Part shown: positions 1 to 6,200 of the stretch, one piece after another
Layout of the letters: the number at the start of each line of letters is the position of its first letter
How positions within the stretch are numbered: the first letter of the stretch is position 1
Assembly: GCA_029934215.1 (NCBI GenBank)
Contig: JAOZMR010000144.1
Span: 1-7,131, forward strand
Reading direction: 5' to 3'
Source of the DNA: Pontiellaceae bacterium
Lineage (GTDB): Bacteria; Verrucomicrobiota; Kiritimatiellia; Kiritimatiellales; Tichowtungiaceae
DNA length: 7,131 nucleotides
Translations under genes and position numbers: made by a program
Notes under the pieces: generated by a model
What the model was told of the DNA's origin: nothing
Databases searched by the model: none
What the model saw: the letters and a program-made list of their open reading frames with translations, nothing else

Positions 1-203
1 GATAAAGTACAACTGACCGTTTCAGCCGAACAATCCCCACCATCTAGTGCTTCAAGAGATACCAAACTGCTATCGGTTGGCAAGATATCGGTTAATACAA
101 CGCCCGTTGCTATTTCACTGCCATTGTTAGTGACAGTTATCGTATAGGTGATATTTTCACCTTGTTGGGCGGTGCCTGGATCGGACTTAACCTTGACATC
201 TAG
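1..203 (-). other. DUF11 repeat, truncated by the window edge (from residue 2278)
   Basis: DVKVKSDPGTAQQGENITYTITVTNNG, then ATGVVLTDILPTDSSLV and CSAETVSCTL, is the start of a typical DUF11 domain. These are usually present in tandem arrays, so more copies may follow beyond position 1. The final bases at 1-2 are an incomplete codon. Confidence 0.85.
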
Positions 204-3200
204 CACGGATTCTGCTTTAAAGCTTACCGAGGCATTTTGGTCATTTCCGACTGCAAAGTCTTTTGAACCAAATATATAGCCATCTTTGCTGGCGGTGACG
301 GTATAGTTGCTTTCAGCAAGATCGGTGATTTCCCAATTCCCAGCAGCATCGGTGAGGGCAGTTTTATCGCCGATTTGCACCGTGACACCTGCAATTGGAT
401 TGCCTTCTTTGTCAAGAATGGTGCCGGAGGCTTTGTAACCGACTGGTTCCGTTAACACTGCTACAGTCGCTTGTTGCGATGTGTCATCGTCCGTTAAGTT
501 TAGTTTAGTTGGGGCAAAGGTGTATTCTTCTTTGCTGACAGTAATAGTATGTTCACCTTTGTGAAGCCCAACAATTTCCCAATTACCATCGTCATCAGTG
601 ACAGCAGTTTTATCGCCGACTTTCACGATAGCACCACTAACTGAATTACCTGATTTATCAAGCAATTGACCAGAGGCTTTGTGATCACCCATGATTGCTT
701 TGGCTTCTTCTTCATCAATCTCAGTTTCTTCAGCAAATTCTGCTACTGCCGAGACTTGCACAGCGATAGTTTTACTGACAGTTGAGTCTGCTTGAGATGT
801 CACAGTCAAAGTAATTACGTTATCAGCTTGGCTTGTTGGAAGCGTTACTTGTAAATCTAGTTCTTGAGTTTCGGCTCCGTTAAGCGTTACTGTCGCTGGT
901 AATGTACCTAAATTCCAACCACTTGCATCAGTTACGACGATGTTGTAAGTATCGGTTTCTGGCCCATTATTGGCAACGGTGACGTTGATAGATATAGTTT
1001 CACCTTGTTGTCCGGCTTGTTGGTCAGGTGCTAACACCATAACATCATAGATGATTTTAGCTGGTGCAGTCTCAATGTTACTCGCTTCTATCAGGTTGGT
1101 TAGGTCAACATTCTCGTTTAACTTGAGATTGTCTGTATGGATTTTAACCTCGCTGGTAGTATTGAATACTTTGCCAGTTATGCCGCCAAGGTCTATGTTT
1201 CCACCACTACCAACTGCTAGGGTAATGTCACCAGTTGACGAAATTGCACCTTCGGCTAAGTCTTTCATTTCAATAACAGTGTCTTCACCGCCATAAATGG
1301 TGATTTCTTTACCTTCTATTTTGGCATCAGCACCAAGTATAGAGATTGTTGCTGGATCAATCATGACATATCCATAACCAATGATACTACCCATAATAAT
1401 TTTATTATAGGCTTTGACATACAAGTAGCTATACTTGCCATTGCCACTTTTACCATTGTGAATAAGTCCAGTGTGGAGCAACTTATCAAAGGCTCTAACG
1501 AAAGTTCTGCCACCGATGCCTTTGTCACTATCACCGGCTCCGATAACACCGTTATTGACAATGTTTTTGGCAAATGTCGCTACATAGCCACCATTACCAT
1601 TACGCCATGAGCTACTGCGTCCTTTACCAGAAAGGATTTTAGCATCAGCATAGTTGTTGAGGTTTCCATTGGTACGTAGAAAGACATTACTGCCATGTCC
1701 ACCTTCATAGAAGTATGGAAAACCATCTATGCCTTGAATTTTACCATAGTTGTCTATGAACGATTTGGCATAAACAAACATATTGGCATAACCATGTATA
1801 TAGCCATTTGCAAACCAGTATTTATACCAATTGGTTAGTATTCCATGATTACACAAGCCATCAACTATAGTAGTGTTATAGGATGTTTTTATCCGAATAA
1901 AGTGGTCTTTTTGAATAGCTACCACGTCATTTATTCCCGGTACACGATTTTCGCTCCAAGTGTTGGGAGAATCCCAAAAACCACTGTTGACAGATTTAAT
2001 AGTTGGTTCCGCAGAACAAGCTAAAGTCGTGTTTTCATAAACCACAACCAACTTCGGGTGCGAATTAGGGTCTGTAACATTGCTAGAAGAAAATAGCATC
2101 GATCTGTAATGCTGTTCATTCTCCAGACGCATCATAAAACCATAATTAGAACCGGAAACCATATCTTTCACTAATGCAGTTACATCAAGATTAGGTAAAT
2201 CTACACGCAAATATTCACTAACATTAGTATTTGGAATTTCAGCAATGGTCGTCTGATTGTCAGACGTTGTGGCCGGCTGATTATTCCAATTGATTTGGTT
2301 TTCATCCCACTGAGCAGTTACTTTCTGCAAAATTGAATTATTGGAACCAGAACGAGTTGACATTCCATTGGATGTGTGCTTATACAAAGACAGTTTAGCC
2401 TCAGAAATTACAGCATTTTTTGGAATGGATGACAAATCGAATTGTATAAAGCCTCGGTAAGCACCGGGGCCATAACCGGGAGCATACCAAGTCCAAGCCA
2501 TAGACCCAAATGCTGTTGATTCTCCTGAGTTTATCGTAGTACCATCTTTTCTGATATTATCAGGTGCAGGAGACCATATCAAAGCGTCTTGACTGGGGTA
2601 AAAAGTTGTGGTTATGGTTGATTTTTGGTCGAAGTGTGCTATACAACTCTTCACTTCATCCATTATCACGGTATTTGGATTGGTACTGCCTGAACAATCA
2701 GCTGTCCAATTACTAAACTGATACCCACTATCTGGTGTGGCAGTTAAAACAACTTGAGTATTTTCAATATAGGTTTCAGTGCAATCTGAACCGCAGTTAA
2801 TACCATTTGCTGAAATTGTACCATTACCAGTTTTGCTGACAGTTAAATCAAAAGTAGGAAGATTCTCTTCTTGTGTAACTGTAACAGTTTGCGGGCTATT
2901 TTCCGCACCGTCAGCCGTCACCGTTATTGTAGCAGTTCTTTCATTACCAAAATTAGCAGTATAATTGACGGTGGTTGTGCCATCATTAGTACCAGAGGCA
3001 CTGTTAATGGTTAGCCAATTGGCATCCGTTTGGGCTGTCCAGTTTATTGGACATCCGTTAGTACTGACATCAAATGAAACTGTACCTGTCTCACTCAAAA
3101 CTTCTTTGACAGTAGGAACTATAGACAAACCAGCTTGACACGTTTCAGCAAATGAAACCTCAATCGTATAATCAGAAACTATATTTTTGAAGGTATAAGA

Positions 3201-6200
3201 AAATGTAGTTCCACTTGGAGTAAATCCATCATACGGGTCAGCACCATTAACTTTGACATCTGCGATACGATAACCTTCATCAGCTTCTATGGTGAAAGTT
3301 TGCTCTGAATCGTAATCAACCACCAGTTTACCAGAGGGTGAAATGTTACCGCCAGTATTTGCAGTTGCGTTTATCACTGGTGTTTTGATGATTCTATTAG
3401 TTACCGTATTGGTATCAATAGGAACATTGTAATCAAAATAAATTGATGCCTTATTTTGAATAACTGTACCAATTGGATTGTTTGGCTTAAGTTGAACTTT
3501 AAACTTAAAGAAGCCTTGGCTTTCCAATTCATTTACGTTTTTGGACGGAAGCATAATATTGTCAAAATGCCATTGAAGAACGTTGCCTTCGACAATATCA
3601 AATTGGTAGGGATGACTAGCAGCCCCTAACGTAAGTGTTGTTAAATCCAAACGTTCGGTATCAATTGAATCACGAACAGTCACAAATATCGCTTCAGCAG
3701 TGCCTTCATTTTGAAAATGCACGGTATAGCTGAATGATTTTTGATCTTGCTTAATATCGCCATCGGGAGTAACTTCTTTGCTATTGGGATCGTAAGAACC
3801 TACCACTTCAGCGTCAATACACTCTTTGTTGTCAAGAGGTGTTTTATCGTTGTTTAACGGTTCAACTTCAGCACAAGAATTTAGCAGATCGCCAAGATTC
3901 ATTGTGGTTGGTACATTAAATATAACAGTAATAGTACGTTTTTCATTGATTGCCAAATTTGAAAAAGACCATGTCAGTGGATTTATACCGCTACCACCAC
4001 CAGCATCTATTACCGTCAAATTATTGTCAAACTTAAATGAAATGCTGCCATCCATTACCTTGGTACCCACATTTTCATACACAATGGTGTACTTTTGGTC
4101 AAAACCGGGACGAGCTTGTGTCGCACCAACGCTAATTCTCAAGTCTTGAACATCAACATCTATAATGTTGGGAAAATCTTGGTTAGAAGTATTAGTACCA
4201 CTGGTTACGTTCACCGTGTATGGCACACTGGGACAACTGCTATTATGTTGCCAATAAGGCACTGAAGGAACTTTATCAATTGTGTAAGTGCCAGATTGCA
4301 ATGGTAATGTGTAATCACCATCAATATCCGTTGCTGTGTAATAATTGTTAGAGCCTGTAGTAGCCTTGACTATCCAGTTTTCAAATCCAGAATCGTTGCC
4401 ATTAAATTCACAGTCAGGAGTATCGGAATCAAAGAAGACTTTTCCTGATACCACTCCGAGATTAGAAAAATCGTCATAAAAATAAGCTGCATCATTATGA
4501 GGAGAACCAACAATGGCATTATCACCAGAAATAGAGACAGCATAACCAAACCCATCCCGTGTTCCATTCTCAGTATCACAAGCAATTAATTTTTGAACTT
4601 GTGTCCATTCCTCATTAACGTTTTTAAAGATATAAGCTGAGCCTGTTTCGTTTTTTGTTAAGGGATTAAGAAAACGTCGTGTAGGATTAAACGGTCTAAG
4701 AAATGTTCCTACGATAATATAATCACTGTCTATAGAGACAGAAACATGTCTTCTAATAAAAGAGCCAATCTGATTGTCATTTTTATGATGAGTATTAGGA
4801 ATCAATTTATGTGTTTGTACCCAAACTCCACCGTCGTTTTTAAAAACATAAACAGCTACAGAACTATTGACACCAGTTCCATCAATGGCACTAACAATAG
4901 CATAATTGCCAGAAATAGCAACTGACTGTCCTAAAGAGTTTCCCTGTATTAATTCTTTTGGTGATGATGAAAGTGTATCTACATTAAATATGTACGCGGC
5001 ACTAGAAACGCCTGCTATAATGTAGTTGTTATCAATCGAAATCGAATTAAACAAATAATGATCAGATTGGCTATAGGAAATATTTGACTCCATGTCAGGA
5101 ATATTGTTATGTGAACCCCAACCATCCGTAGGTTTCTCAAAAATATAGATATCTTGATATGTTTGGTTAGAATCACAAACATTATTGTTCATGATAGTTC
5201 CTTTTGTTTCTGAGGTAACAGCAATATAATCATTATATGCAGCAAGTTTTACTCCAAAAGAACGATTATCAACAATACACGGTTTTGGGGGTAAGGAGCT
5301 TGATTCAAGTGTTTTTACAGGGGTGATTGTACCATTCCAACCATCTTTCGGTTTATCAAAAATATGTACATAGGAAGGAAGTGGTGATGAAATGGAATAT
5401 TTAAATACATAGCTTCTAACAACAGCGTAACTATCTGTTATAGCCACTTCTGTACTATACCGGGGGAATTCATTGGTTGCAAATGAACTAAAATCTAATA
5501 TAGCCACTTCTTTCCAACAATTTTCTTGCTTTTTATAAATGTGTGCTATGTTATGAGCAAAGCTACCTACAATAGCATAATCACTTAACAACTCTACACG
5601 ACTTCCAAAAAAATTAACTTCTGGAAAAATTCTATAAGAATCAGAACATTCAGAATCACAAATACATTTTGGAGAATTTATTGGTGCTTGCTGGATAATT
5701 TCCGCATTTTTAGGACTATCACTTGCATTAGGAGCCTCAACTGTAATTGTTCCTGTGCGTTCTTGACACATAGGATTTTCTTGATAGGCAACTGTGGTCG
5801 TTCCATTCCCAAAACCAGTCTGGCCGGATATAATGCTTAACCATGAATCATTTTTTGTTGCAGCCCAGTTGATAGAACAATCGCTACTGTTATTTTCTAT
5901 ACTAAAATCAGTTGTACCACCTGAAGCAGGAACAGTTTGTTGTGTTGGAGAAAGTGATAAAGTTTCAGGCTTAACAATAACATCAACACTGTCTTGAGCC
6001 AAAGGATTGGAATCCTTTATAGTGGCAGTATAAGTTGTGTTACCAGTGGGAGATACAGTAATTGACTCAGAATTAGTATTACCAGTACTCCAATCTACCT
6101 GTGTCGAAGAAATGAAAATTTGAATGTTGTCTAGGCCCCAATGGTCATTACGGGTCTGATGAGTAACTCTCTGTCTCCAACTGAACATTATATTGTTAGT

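Noticed and set aside
3384..3800. Assignment to Bacteroidota and type IX secretion because of the DUF7619-type domain
   Set aside because: The domain also occurs outside that phylum, the gene has a clear Shine-Dalgarno which Bacteroidota rarely use, and the C-terminus that would carry a type IX signal is not in the window.
3826..4149. A 107-codon plus-strand open frame
   Set aside because: It is opposite the CARDB/DUF11-like domain, which reads well on the minus strand, and its product looks like a shadow translation.
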